In this document: one piece after another, positions 1-7,807 of the stretch | Position numbering within the stretch: position 1 is the first letter of the stretch | How the letters are laid out: the number at the start of each line of letters is the position of its first letter | Assembly: GCA_028065725.1 (NCBI GenBank) | Contig: JAPTVL010000359.1 | Span: 1-9,624, forward strand | Length of the DNA: 9,624 bases | From: Betaproteobacteria bacterium | Lineage (GTDB): Bacteria; Pseudomonadota; Gammaproteobacteria; Burkholderiales; Rhodocyclaceae | Reading direction: 5' to 3' | The notes under the pieces: generated by a model | What the model saw: the letters and a program-made list of their open reading frames with translations, nothing else | Told to the model about the DNA's origin: nothing | Databases searched by the model: none | Translations under genes and position numbers: made by a program

Positions 1-2148
1 CAAAACCCCCATGGTCGCGGCGGCGCAATCTTCACCGGCATTGAAGTCGATGCCAAAGGCGCACGGCTCGACGCCAAGACCCATCTGGTCGTCAAGGCCC
101 CGCACTGGCTGCTCAATACCGCCGTCGAAGTCGGCCAGTTCTGGCGCGTCACCGGCAAGGCGGAGGCCAACACCATTGTTGTCAATGGCTATCGCCTGAC
201 CGAATCCACGCTCACCCCCGAAGCGATGGAACTGCTACGTCCCTCCGGTGAGCACATCGTCACCTTGCTCGCGGAGTGCGAGGCCTTCGCCGGGATCGGC
301 ATGGTCAAGGCGCGTCGCTTGTGGGATCACTTCGGGCAAGACTTGTACGCCATTCTCGACAGCGGCGACGTGAAGCGCCTCGAAGAGGTCATGACTGCCG
401 AAGCCGCCGCAAACCTCGCCGATGCCTGGCACCGATGGGGTGACACCTTCACGCTGCAATGGCTGCAGGCCAAAGGGTTCTCCGTGGCCCTGGGCCGCAA
501 GGTCATCGAGTATTTCAGTCCACATCCCGCGATCCAGATCGAGCGTGATCCCTATCGCCTGATCAGCTTTGCCGCCGATTGGGCGACCACCGACAAGCTC
601 GCCCGCGACGCCTTCGGCATGGCCGAGGACGATCCCCGGCGACTCGCCGGCGCCGTCGAGGAAGCTTTATACGGGGCGTTTGATGCCGGACATACCTGCG
701 TCACCCGCGGCGAGGTTGCGCAGCGCGTAGGCCGTCTGCTGGGTTCTGGCGGCCTGATTGACCGTGCCCTCATCGAAGCCCAGGCGCGGGGATGCTTCTT
801 GCTCCGCGCCGACCGTCTGCATGCTGTCGGGCCGTATGTCATGGAGCGGGGCATCGCCGAATCCATCGCCCAGCGCGCCGCGCAACCAGATCTCCTGCTC
901 AATCGCACTGACCTTGCCGCCGTACTGGCCGGCTATCAGGCTGAATCCGGCATCACCCTCGAAGCCAGCCAGATCGAGGCACTGGCGGTGGCGAATGCCA
1001 ACCCGATCGCCGTCATCACGGGTGGTGCCGGCACCGGCAAGACGACGGTGTTGCAAGCCTGCTTCCGCATCTGCACGGAGGCTGGCTGGCCTGTGTTCGC
1101 CATGGCGCTGTCCGGCCGTGCTGCGAGGCGCATCGGTGAAGCCACCGGTCATCCGGCCAGTACCATCGCCGGATTCCTGATCCGCTTCGATCCGGCGACA
1201 GCCCCGGAGCGAGCTGTCGTCGTCATCGACGAGGCTTCGATGCTCGATCTGCCTGCCGCCTATCGCCTGATCCGGCACCTCCCTGAAACTTATCGCTTCA
1301 TTCTGGTGGGCGACCCGAACCAACTGCCACCGGTCGGGCCTGGGCTGCTCCTGCATGAGCTTGCCCATCATGACGGTATCCCGCGCGTCGAGCTGCAGCA
1401 AGTCAAGCGCTATGGCGGCAGGATTGCCGAGGCCGCCACCGCGATCCGCCTCGGCCAATGGCCCGAGTTGCCGGACGACCAGCAGGCCGACATCGCCTTC
1501 CTGCCCTGCGCGCTCAACGAGATCAATGACACCGTACTGAACTTGCTGACCAATGATCCAGAAAACGCCCAAATCCTCTGCGCCACGCGAACCGCCGCAG
1601 CCGGAGGCGTGAAGGCGATCAATGCCCTGTGTTCGGCGGCTCTCCATGCAAATAGTGAAGAGCTGCTGCGCTGGAATGCGGAATTCGAGGCCGCGCAGGG
1701 CACCGGCTTCCGGGTGGGATCGCCGGTCATCTGCCTGATCAACGACTGGGAGAAGAACCTGCAGAACGGCTCGCTCGGCGTCATCGTGTCGGTGGAGCCG
1801 CCTGATCGCGATGCCGCGCCGGGCCAGCGCCTCGGGGTCATCCGTTGGGATGACGGGCAGGAGCGCGACCTGACGCCCGATCTGCTGCCGCATCTGGAGC
1901 TGGCTTACGCCATCACCATCCACAAGGCGCAGGGCAGCCAGTTCCCCCGCATCATCGTGCCGGTGCGCCGCTCCCGTCTGCTGGATCGCACGCTGCTCTA
2001 CACGGCGATTACCCGTGCGCAGCAGCAAGTCATTCTGGTGGGTGATGTGGCAGCGGCCAAGGCGGCGGTTGAAGCGCCGCCCCATGCGTCACTGCGTCAG
2101 GTGGCGCTGGGCTCGCTGCTCACCGAAATTCTGGAGGGCATGGCGTGA
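1..2148 (+). CDS. RecD2-like SF1B DNA helicase, 5' partial
   Basis: The reading frame is open from the first base, so the gene starts upstream; at least 715 residues are visible. Numbering window codons from 1, the SF1 helicase motifs appear in order: Walker A GGAGTGKTT (341-349, Lys347), Walker B VIDEAS (Asp410-Glu411), motif III GDPNQLPPVGPG (437 on), motif V TIHKAQGSQ (639-647) and motif VI YTAITRA (667-673). Before them, EAFAGIGMVKA resembles the helix-hairpin-helix region of RecD2, and a beta-rich stretch at about residues 10-75 resembles its N-terminal OB-like part. RecD2-type enzymes are ATP-driven 5'-3' DNA translocases; none of the RecBC partners is visible. The first internal ATG (226) would remove conserved N-terminal sequence, so it is unlikely to be the start. 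Its TGA overlaps the GTG of the next gene, so it is probably co-translated with the recombinases and may process element DNA during excision or replication (inference). It could instead be a host or element gene at whose 3' end the trio lies. Confidence 0.9.
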   Translation, partial: QNPHGRGGAIFTGIEVDAKGARLDAKTHLVVKAPHWLLNTAVEVGQFWRVTGKAEANTIVVNGYRLTESTLTPEAMELLRPSGEHIVTLLAECEAFAGIGMVKARRLWDHFGQDLYAILDSGDVKRLEEVMTAEAAANLADAWHRWGDTFTLQWLQAKGFSVALGRKVIEYFSPHPAIQIERDPYRLISFAADWATTDKLARDAFGMAEDDPRRLAGAVEEALYGAFDAGHTCVTRGEVAQRVGRLLGSGGLIDRALIEAQARGCFLLRADRLHAVGPYVMERGIAESIAQRAAQPDLLLNRTDLAAVLAGYQAESGITLEASQIEALAVANANPIAVITGGAGTGKTTVLQACFRICTEAGWPVFAMALSGRAARRIGEATGHPASTIAGFLIRFDPATAPERAVVVIDEASMLDLPAAYRLIRHLPETYRFILVGDPNQLPPVGPGLLLHELAHHDGIPRVELQQVKRYGGRIAEAATAIRLGQWPELPDDQQADIAFLPCALNEINDTVLNLLTNDPENAQILCATRTAAAGGVKAINALCSAALHANSEELLRWNAEFEAAQGTGFRVGSPVICLINDWEKNLQNGSLGVIVSVEPPDRDAAPGQRLGVIRWDDGQERDLTPDLLPHLELAYAITIHKAQGSQFPRIIVPVRRSRLLDRTLLYTAITRAQQQVILVGDVAAAKAAVEAPPHASLRQVALGSLLTEILEGMA

Positions 2149-3626
2149 CGCATACCGTGGCTTACTACAAGGTGGTGCGCGACAACACCGGCATCCATGA
2201 AGAAATCCCGGTGATCCTCACCGAGTTCGGCCCCTTGCTGCCCTTGATCCACTACATTCTCAAGCACCGGCACATGCTCTCGGAAAGCAACACCATCAAG
2301 CTGGTGCAGGCGGTGGGTCTCCTGATCGACTATCTTGATGCGAACCATGCCGTCTTCGACAACCCGAAAGACCTGTTCAATACTTTTGTGCAGCGGCTTT
2401 ACAGCGGCACGGTGGGCGTAGATGGCAACGACTCCAGCGGCCTGTATTGGGATGCCAGGAAGCCCCCGGTCGTGCGCGTGCTGGTGAATCATCTGTCCAG
2501 GTTCAGCGACTGGATGGCTGAGGAGCAAGGCACCAGGCAACTCAACCCCTGGCGGGAGGCCACCCGCGCCGAGGAGCAACTGGCGTGGGCGGCCTGGCAG
2601 CACCGGAAGAGTCGAGCCTTCCTCGGCCACACCCTAAGCGTTGATGTCGCCGCGCTCAGGGTCAGCCAGGCCCGTAGCGTGCTGCTCAAGAAAACCCCCG
2701 TCATCGACCACGAGCCGGTCAAATTCTTTCCTGCGGAGCGGATGGTCGATCTGCTGTTCAAGGGTTTTATTGTGCCGGGCAAGCAGAAGAGTCCGCGCAT
2801 CGAGGAGCGGCTGAACCTGCGCGACATCCTGATCACCATGCTGCTGCACTATGGCGGCTTGCGCATGAGCGAGCCGTTCCATTTGTTTGTGCATGACGTG
2901 ATCCATGACGATACCTGTCCCGGCACGGCCCTGGTTCGGGTGTTCCATCCAAGCTACGGTCAGGCTCCTGCCGACCTCCTGGATGCCAAGGGCAAGCCGG
3001 TGGTCTGTGACCGCGCCACCTATCTGCGCGACAAGTACGGTCTGCCACCGCGCACCGACTACAAGAGTTCGCATACCCTGCACGCCGGCTGGAAGGGCAA
3101 TGCGCTCGACAGCAAACGCCACTTCATGGACGTGCATTGGGTGCCTCGCTGGGCGGGGGAGCTGTTCTGGAAGCTGTGGGTGTTCTACATGGCGCAGCGC
3201 GCCCGGCTCAACCCGGATCATCCCTATGCCTTCGTGACCCGTGAAGGCAAGCCCTACAGCATTGACGCCTTCGAGGATGCCCATGCCAAGGCCATCAAGC
3301 GCATCGGCCTGGTACCGGCGAAGTCGCTCGGCACCACCCCCCACGGACACCGCCATGCCTACGGCCAGCGCCTGTCCGACATGCAGCTCGATGCGATCTT
3401 CCTGAAGAAGGCGCTACACCACAAGTCGCTGGAATCACAGACTGTTTACACCGAACCGGACCGCGTGAAGTTGAATCGCGCCATCGATGCCGCCCTGGCC
3501 CACTCAGAAAAGGCCGAGGACGGCACCGCACTGCCACCACCCGACTTTCTGGCCTACGGCTTCAGGGATGTCGATCCATTGGGCCTGTTGTCCGGCCCAA
3601 ATCCCAGATTGTTGAGGAGAAGTTAA
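2145..3626 (+). CDS. gmtY: Tyrosine recombinase, gamma-mobile-trio GmtY type
   Basis: This 493-residue site-specific recombinase would cut and join DNA through a covalent 3'-phosphotyrosine. The full catalytic set is visible: Arg240 in GGLRMSE, His400-x-x-Arg403 in TPHGHRHAYG, His426 in LHHKS and the nucleophile Tyr435 in QTVYTEP, nine residues after His426 as usual. The N-terminal ~150 residues are helical and look like a SAM-like core-binding domain. The long insert between Arg240 and His400 and the 58-residue tail after Tyr435 make it larger than ordinary phage integrases (about 300-400 residues). The start is GTG inside the overlap GTGA with the helicase stop, served by GGAGGG at 2133-2138, six bases upstream. 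The stop overlaps the next ATG by one base (TAATG). Assignment to GmtY rests on size, gene order and the two downstream partners, recalled from family knowledge rather than a search; tyrosine recombinase identity itself is secure. Confidence 0.82.
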   Translation: MTHTVAYYKVVRDNTGIHEEIPVILTEFGPLLPLIHYILKHRHMLSESNTIKLVQAVGLLIDYLDANHAVFDNPKDLFNTFVQRLYSGTVGVDGNDSSGLYWDARKPPVVRVLVNHLSRFSDWMAEEQGTRQLNPWREATRAEEQLAWAAWQHRKSRAFLGHTLSVDVAALRVSQARSVLLKKTPVIDHEPVKFFPAERMVDLLFKGFIVPGKQKSPRIEERLNLRDILITMLLHYGGLRMSEPFHLFVHDVIHDDTCPGTALVRVFHPSYGQAPADLLDAKGKPVVCDRATYLRDKYGLPPRTDYKSSHTLHAGWKGNALDSKRHFMDVHWVPRWAGELFWKLWVFYMAQRARLNPDHPYAFVTREGKPYSIDAFEDAHAKAIKRIGLVPAKSLGTTPHGHRHAYGQRLSDMQLDAIFLKKALHHKSLESQTVYTEPDRVKLNRAIDAALAHSEKAEDGTALPPPDFLAYGFRDVDPLGLLSGPNPRLLRRS

Positions 3627-6565
3627 TGCCAGCCAAAGGTAAAAAGAAACTCGCCGGAACCTTCGACCCCGAATTCCGCTTCCTGCTCGATGTTGATCCG
3701 ACGCTGGAAGGCTGGCGGGCGTGGGCGGCGGCGTATTGGGCGGGACTGCCCAGGACGTCCAGCAACGTGCAAACTGCCCTAACCGCCTTTCTGGTGACTT
3801 ACCTGCATGGACAGGGATTGCACGCCCTGTCGCCCGAGGAATTCTTCGCCATGGATGGCGTGTTGCCCGCACCCGATGCGGCGCTGGGGTTGACGTTGCT
3901 AACCGACTTTGGTGCCAAGGTAAAGCACGACAGCGTCAGCGACTTCCTCGACTGGATTCTGCGCGAAAAGCTCTCCATCCCCGACGCCGACGGCCATCGC
4001 GGGGTGCCAGCCAACCTTGCCAATCCTTTTCCGAGGAAGCGTGCCAAGCAACATGGCAAGACCTCCGACGTCAGCTTCGCCCATGTCCTGAAACTCGACC
4101 CCAGGCTGGAAGAGTGGCGCAGCCTCTCTGCCGAATGGCTGAAGGATCAGAAAACCGCTGTCGATCATCGTCGGAAAGCCCTCGACAACTTTCTCATCCA
4201 GTACCTTCACGACCATAACCTGGAGCGCAACTACGGACGCTTCCTGTTGCGCGAGACGGAAAAGCCGGAGTTCGCGCAGGTGATGGTCAGCAACAAGCGT
4301 GAGGGCTCGCTGGCGCTCAAACACAACGATGTGAAACTCAACAACATCGTCGCCGAGTTCCTTGACTGGGTATTGGCGACCAAGCTGGGCGATCCTGAAA
4401 CCGGTGAATGGGACCGATCCCGGTTCCACAACCCTATCCAGCGCCTGACAAAAGCCGGCCTGCCGACGAACACCCAATCGGACAAGGCATCGCTCTCCAT
4501 CCGCTATATCCGCGAGCTGCGCGGCATGCTGGCAGAGGGGCGCCACTTTAGCGACTGGATCTGGGCGCAGCAGGCGATGGAAGAAGGGAGCAACGGCGGC
4601 GACTGGTTTGTGGTCGATCCCAAGATCATTGCTCTCAAGGACCCCGATTGCGTCCACCGCAAGCGCGCCGCGACCGATTACGAAATGAAGACCAAGGGCT
4701 ACCCGGCCGAGGTATGGGAGATATGGTCACCGGTGCGCGCCGTGGCCCTGTACCTCAAGCTGGAACTGCCGCTGCGCACCTTTCAGGTTCGCATGCTGGA
4801 CTCCGGTGAGGCGGATACCTGGCGTTACGTCCACGCGCCAGAAGGCGGGGGCTTCGTGCTCAATCACGTCCCGCTCGCTACCGGCAGCGAGAATCGCCCC
4901 TATCAGCGCGGCGTGTTTCATCGTAGCAGGAACGAGAAGGAGGCGGGCCTCTACATCAACACCAACAAGACCGCCGACATCAACAAGGCCGAGAACGAGA
5001 AGGGCTACGTCATTCCCTGGCCCCACGACGAGGTGTTGTACTGGCTGGAGAAGCTGCGCAACTGGCAGGAACGCTACAACCCGATTGCCGCGCCGATGTC
5101 GTGGACGGAACTGGAGCGCAAGCACTTTGGCAGAACGCCCCCTCACCCGGAGGTGCTGGCGCAGCGCGGCTCCGTCTGCTTTCTGTTCCGCGATCCGACC
5201 GATGGCGAGGGCGACAAGCCTCTGGCTTCAATGGCGCTTGATTACCTTTGGTACAAACTACTGGCGCGCCTGGAGCAGCGCTGTGCCGAGCGGGGTGAGA
5301 CTTTGGATGACGGCACGCCGTTGCGCTTTGTCGATCATGAGTCTACCTTGGCAACCTTCTTCCCCCTGCATGCCCTGCGCGTGTCGCTGATCACCTATTT
5401 CATCCTCGACCTCAAGCTGCCGATTGCCGTGGTGTCGAAGATGATTGCCGGTCACGCGACCATCATCATGACGCTTTACTACATCAAGTTCGGCAAGGCC
5501 TACATGCGCGAGGTATTGAGCGAGGCTGAAAAGAACGAACTGGAAGCCGAGCAGGCTAACCATCGCCGTTTCCTTCAGGATGCCACCTTCGAGCAGGTGA
5601 CCCAGCGCTTCGCCTATGTGTCCGAGGATGCGCCGCGCGCCGCGATCCAGAACACGTCGGCCGCCGCCTTCGTCTTCGACGACAAGGGCATCTGCCCCAA
5701 TGGCTCGACACTGTGCGATGTGGGTGGGGAAAGGCTGCGGCCCGACTCTGATCGAAGCGACTACGCCCCCGTCCCCGGCTTCCCGCAGGAGCGCAACTGC
5801 GTCTGCTGCCGCTTCTTTCTTTCCGGCCCCGCCTTCTTGCCCGGCCTGATGGCGCACGGCAACACCGTCAACGAAAAGATCCGTCGCCAGAGCATCCGCC
5901 ACAGCGCCCTGCAGGACAAGCTGACCGACCTGGAGGATGAGCAGCGCGAAGCGGAGCGGGAGAACCAACCCTTCCTGCGCGTGCGTGAACTGGATCAGCT
6001 CAACAAGTACGTCGAAGCCGAGGCACTGATCCTTAACAAGTTCTTGAACGACCTGAGGGCGACGGACTACCTGATCCAGCGTTCCCTCCAGATCGCCCGG
6101 GTCACATCAGAGGATGGCGTGAAACTCGTCACCATCGGCAGCATGAGCGATCTTGAAGTGAACTTCATCGAATCGGAATCCGTGTTGCATCAGCTTGAGG
6201 TCGTCTGCGAAAACGCCGTGATCTATCCGGACATCGATGCCGGCTTCCCCACCATCCGCCGGTCGCAGATGCTTGATGCCATGCTGCGCTACAACGATAT
6301 GGAACCTGTGATGATGTATTTGACGCAGGAAGAACAACTGCTCGTCGGCAATGCCGTGATGCAACTCATCCAGGCGCGCACCGGCTCGATCAAGGGGGCC
6401 CTGCCGTATGCCGAATGCCGCCTCAAGCTCAAGGAAATCGGCCTGCTCAAGGATCAGGTGCTCAATGAGATCGCCGATGTGAAGGCTAAGATTCTGATCG
6501 ACAACGCCAAGACCAAGTGGACGCTCAAAGCGCCGAAGGAGGACTCCCATGACGATGCATCCTGA
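3626..6565 (+). CDS. gmtZ: Large tyrosine recombinase/integrase, GmtZ type
   Basis: A 979-residue protein with a diverged but complete tyrosine recombinase core: Arg384 in LPLRTFQVRMLD, His582-x-x-Arg585 in FPLHALRVS, His610 in IAGHATIIMT and Tyr619 in LYYIKF, again nine residues after the His. The N-terminus has two similar ~100-residue units (about 17-116 and 151-254), each opening with LD.DP.LE.WR, then a FL..YLH.. helix and ending FLDW.L..KL; they look like a duplicated SAM-like core-binding domain. After the catalytic core comes a cysteine cluster (Cys690, Cys697, Cys725, Cys727, Cys728) followed by FFLSGPAFL, probably a zinc site, then a charged helical, likely coiled-coil stretch (about 755-830) and a helical tail. 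GAGGAGA (3614-3620) lies five bases before the ATG. In the GMT module this large integrase presumably acts with GmtY on the element ends, comparable to TnpA/TnpB of Tn554 (inference). Size and layout match GmtZ, also named VPA1269 family as I recall. Confidence 0.83.
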   Translation: MPAKGKKKLAGTFDPEFRFLLDVDPTLEGWRAWAAAYWAGLPRTSSNVQTALTAFLVTYLHGQGLHALSPEEFFAMDGVLPAPDAALGLTLLTDFGAKVKHDSVSDFLDWILREKLSIPDADGHRGVPANLANPFPRKRAKQHGKTSDVSFAHVLKLDPRLEEWRSLSAEWLKDQKTAVDHRRKALDNFLIQYLHDHNLERNYGRFLLRETEKPEFAQVMVSNKREGSLALKHNDVKLNNIVAEFLDWVLATKLGDPETGEWDRSRFHNPIQRLTKAGLPTNTQSDKASLSIRYIRELRGMLAEGRHFSDWIWAQQAMEEGSNGGDWFVVDPKIIALKDPDCVHRKRAATDYEMKTKGYPAEVWEIWSPVRAVALYLKLELPLRTFQVRMLDSGEADTWRYVHAPEGGGFVLNHVPLATGSENRPYQRGVFHRSRNEKEAGLYINTNKTADINKAENEKGYVIPWPHDEVLYWLEKLRNWQERYNPIAAPMSWTELERKHFGRTPPHPEVLAQRGSVCFLFRDPTDGEGDKPLASMALDYLWYKLLARLEQRCAERGETLDDGTPLRFVDHESTLATFFPLHALRVSLITYFILDLKLPIAVVSKMIAGHATIIMTLYYIKFGKAYMREVLSEAEKNELEAEQANHRRFLQDATFEQVTQRFAYVSEDAPRAAIQNTSAAAFVFDDKGICPNGSTLCDVGGERLRPDSDRSDYAPVPGFPQERNCVCCRFFLSGPAFLPGLMAHGNTVNEKIRRQSIRHSALQDKLTDLEDEQREAERENQPFLRVRELDQLNKYVEAEALILNKFLNDLRATDYLIQRSLQIARVTSEDGVKLVTIGSMSDLEVNFIESESVLHQLEVVCENAVIYPDIDAGFPTIRRSQMLDAMLRYNDMEPVMMYLTQEEQLLVGNAVMQLIQARTGSIKGALPYAECRLKLKEIGLLKDQVLNEIADVKAKILIDNAKTKWTLKAPKEDSHDDAS
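6536..6542 (+). promoter_or_regulatory. Shine-Dalgarno site fixing the gmtX start
   Basis: AAGGAGG sits inside the end of gmtZ, six bases before ATG 6549. The alternative in-frame ATG at 6555 would be 12 bases away, so 6549 is the better start. The site lets gmtX be translated while ribosomes finish gmtZ. Confidence 0.75.
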
Positions 6566-7244
6566 CGATCTGCTAGACCAACTCAAGAAAACCGCTACGC
6601 CCCGCAAGCAGCGCTCGCTTGAGGTCATCTACGACGTTTGCCGCGAGCAGTATGAGCGCGGCAGCCGCGACTTCTCGGTGGCGACCATCGCCAGGATCGC
6701 TGCGGATCGGGGCGGACCAAGCAAGGGCGCGATCCACAACAAGACGGGCGACGACTACAAGGGGCTGATCAAGGCCTGGGCGGAGCATACGGGGGGCGTG
6801 ACCCGCAAGGTGCGACAGGTCAGTGAGAATCCGTATAGCGAACTGATCGACAAGATCGAAAACCCGGCGCTGCGATCAATGATGGCAGGCATCCTGGCCG
6901 AGAACCGTCAGATGCGCCGTGAAATCACCCTGCTCAAGGCAGAGGGCAATCGCGTGATCGATATGCGGCCTACGGCTTCGGCATCTCGTGAAACCGTAGA
7001 GATTCTACCCGCTACGACAGGCCTGTATCCGTCCGAGATTGAAGCGCTGCGCCATGCCGTGAGTGAAAAACTGCTCAAGGACGAGGGGTGGACGACGGAT
7101 GCAGAGGGGCGCATCCTCAACGACAACGGGCGAGTGATCTTCAAGGCAGGTTTTGTGACGGGGATCCAGAAACTTGTCGGCGAGAGTCAAACGAGCGACG
7201 GCAAAGCCGTAAAGCGGATCGGAACGGTGGTATCTGAGAAATGA
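6549..7244 (+). CDS. gmtX: Small third protein of the recombinase trio, GmtX type
   Basis: A 231-residue soluble protein whose start overlaps the end of gmtZ by 17 bases. Residues 20-75 are basic and helical, with FSVATIARIAADRGGPSKGAIHNK (split here as FSVATIARIAADRGG and PSKGAIHNK) reading like a helix-turn-helix. Residues 107-130 (around ILAENRQMRREITLLKAEGN) look like a short coiled coil. The C-terminal third contains a compact motif, KDEGWTTDAEGRILNDNGRV, before a helical end. No catalytic motif is visible. Its place after the two recombinases parallels TnpC of Tn554, a small accessory DNA-binding protein, but I see no direct similarity. A role as directionality or end-binding factor is inference. 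Name given on position, size and memory of the GMT / VPA1267-type family; moderate certainty on the name, high certainty that it is a real gene. Confidence 0.75.
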   Translation: MTMHPDDLLDQLKKTATPRKQRSLEVIYDVCREQYERGSRDFSVATIARIAADRGGPSKGAIHNKTGDDYKGLIKAWAEHTGGVTRKVRQVSENPYSELIDKIENPALRSMMAGILAENRQMRREITLLKAEGNRVIDMRPTASASRETVEILPATTGLYPSEIEALRHAVSEKLLKDEGWTTDAEGRILNDNGRVIFKAGFVTGIQKLVGESQTSDGKAVKRIGTVVSEK

Positions 7245-7393
7245 GCGGAGGCGGGGTCAAGGGCGGGCGCGGAAGCCGCATGCGGAGCGCAGCCGCAGGC
7301 GAGCACCGAACGGGTGAGCACCCGGAGCAGCGCACCCTTGAAGCCGATGAAGCGACAATGCTCTGTGGCGAGGGGTGGGTTTGGGTTTTATAA
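7241..7393 (+). CDS. Possible 50-residue ORF coupled to gmtX
   Basis: An ATG at 7241 overlaps the gmtX TGA as ATGA, the same coupling style used elsewhere in this operon, and opens a 50-codon frame ending in TAA at 7391. The predicted peptide starts MSGGGVKGGRGSR, is basic and Gly/Arg-rich at first, acidic in the middle (EHPEQRTLEADEA) and ends in an aromatic stretch GWVWVL. There is no strong Shine-Dalgarno sequence just upstream, so translation would depend on coupling. The stop codon lies in the loop of the large hairpin at 7365-7409. No family recognised; it may be chance reading through structured GC-rich DNA. Confidence 0.35.
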   Translation: MSGGGVKGGRGSRMRSAAAGEHRTGEHPEQRTLEADEATMLCGEGWVWVL

Positions 7394-7409
7394 CCCCACC
7401 CCCTGCCAC
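7365..7409 (+). repeat. Large hairpin after the recombinase operon
   Basis: GTGGC and GCCAC (7365-7369, 7405-7409) form an outer stem. The inner arms GGGGTGGG and CCCACCCC form a perfect 8-bp stem, with a small internal bulge between the two stems and an AT-containing loop including TTTTATAA. The structure could end transcription of the gmt operon or mark an element boundary. The expected T-run after the stem is absent, so a classic intrinsic terminator is not clear. Confidence 0.5.
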
Positions 7410-7426
7410 GCGGCGAGCGTGGGGTT

Positions 7427-7441
7427 TGGGGCAGCGCCCCA
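7427..7441 (+). repeat. Short perfect GC hairpin
   Basis: TGGGGC and GCCCCA flank a three-base loop, giving a 6-bp stem with no T-run after it. It lies 17 bases after the larger hairpin, so the two may act together as a structured operon end. Function unknown. Confidence 0.45.
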
Positions 7442-7503
7442 TGGTTTGGATTGTGATAGGTTGGTTACGGGGTTAGTTGGACTCGGTCAGCAAAGAACCT
7501 AAA

Positions 7504-7516
7504 CCGGCCTGGCCGG
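7504..7516. repeat. Palindrome CCGGCC-T-GGCCGG
   Basis: Two perfect 6-base inverted arms around a single T. It could be a protein-binding site or chance in GC-rich DNA; no assignment is possible. Confidence 0.35.
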
Positions 7517-7740
7517 CGTTCCTAATTCATGCCATTCAAACGGCTGCATGACTCTGAAACCTGCCATACCGCCTATGCGAACTGCTCGGTCTTTACGACC
7601 ATCACTGGGCACCCCTTTGGGCTTCAGCTATGCGCCGCACAGCGGACATCATCTGGGGTGGCAACTTTCGCGTAAGCGGTTAGCAAACTCGTCTCGGCGC
7701 GCCTAGCCAAAAGCAAACATCCAGCCCCTACTGATTACAT

Positions 7741-7768
7741 TTGACATCAATACGGTTTGGATTATCAT
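7741..7768 (+). promoter_or_regulatory. Sigma70-like promoter of the arsR operon
   Basis: TTGACA (7741-7746) matches the -35 consensus exactly. TATCAT (7763-7768), after a 16-base spacer, matches five of six -10 positions. Transcription would start near 7775, just before the arsR coding region and within the repeats at 7767-7803, as expected for a promoter blocked by its own repressor. Confidence 0.65.
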
Positions 7769-7803
7769 ATGCGCATCTGTGTATATGCGCGAATATTGAT
7801 ATT
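7767..7803. promoter_or_regulatory. Candidate ArsR-family operator
   Basis: The stretch contains ATATGCGC twice (7767-7774 and 7783-7790). GCGCAT (7771-7776) and ATGCGC (7785-7790) form an inverted repeat, and AATAT-TG-ATATT (7792-7803) is a second palindrome. AT-rich dyads of this kind next to the -10 element are typical operators for ArsR/SmtB repressors. Which dyad is bound cannot be told from sequence. Confidence 0.5.
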
Positions 7804-7807
7804 ATCC

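Larger units (their letters stand above)
7394..7740. other. Mostly non-coding spacer between the two operons
   Basis: About 350 bases with no gene I can support. The first part holds the hairpins listed separately and a near-direct repeat GGTTGGTT / GGTTAGTT with 12-base spacing (7459-7478). From about 7520 on, composition is less GC-rich and no tRNA, integron attC site or transposase fragment is evident. A 48-codon frame (7529-7675) lacks a ribosome site. The segment may include one boundary of cargo DNA, but I cannot define an attachment site. Confidence 0.5.

Noticed and set aside
667..2085. 472-codon open frame on the minus strand opposite the helicase
   Set aside because: Low-complexity, Arg/His/Gln-rich translation with no recognisable motif, fully antisense to a gene with all helicase motifs; typical of GC-rich shadow frames.
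5258..5968. 236-codon minus-strand frame opposite the large integrase
   Set aside because: Lies across the catalytic HxxR/Tyr and Cys region of a well-supported gene and shows no family features.
7314..7502. 62-codon + strand frame across the hairpin region
   Set aside because: Its sequence is produced by reading through the hairpins; no ribosome site and no coupling, unlike the frame starting at 7241.
7529..7675. 48-codon + strand frame in the spacer
   Set aside because: No ribosome site, no recognisable motif, and not placed in an operon.
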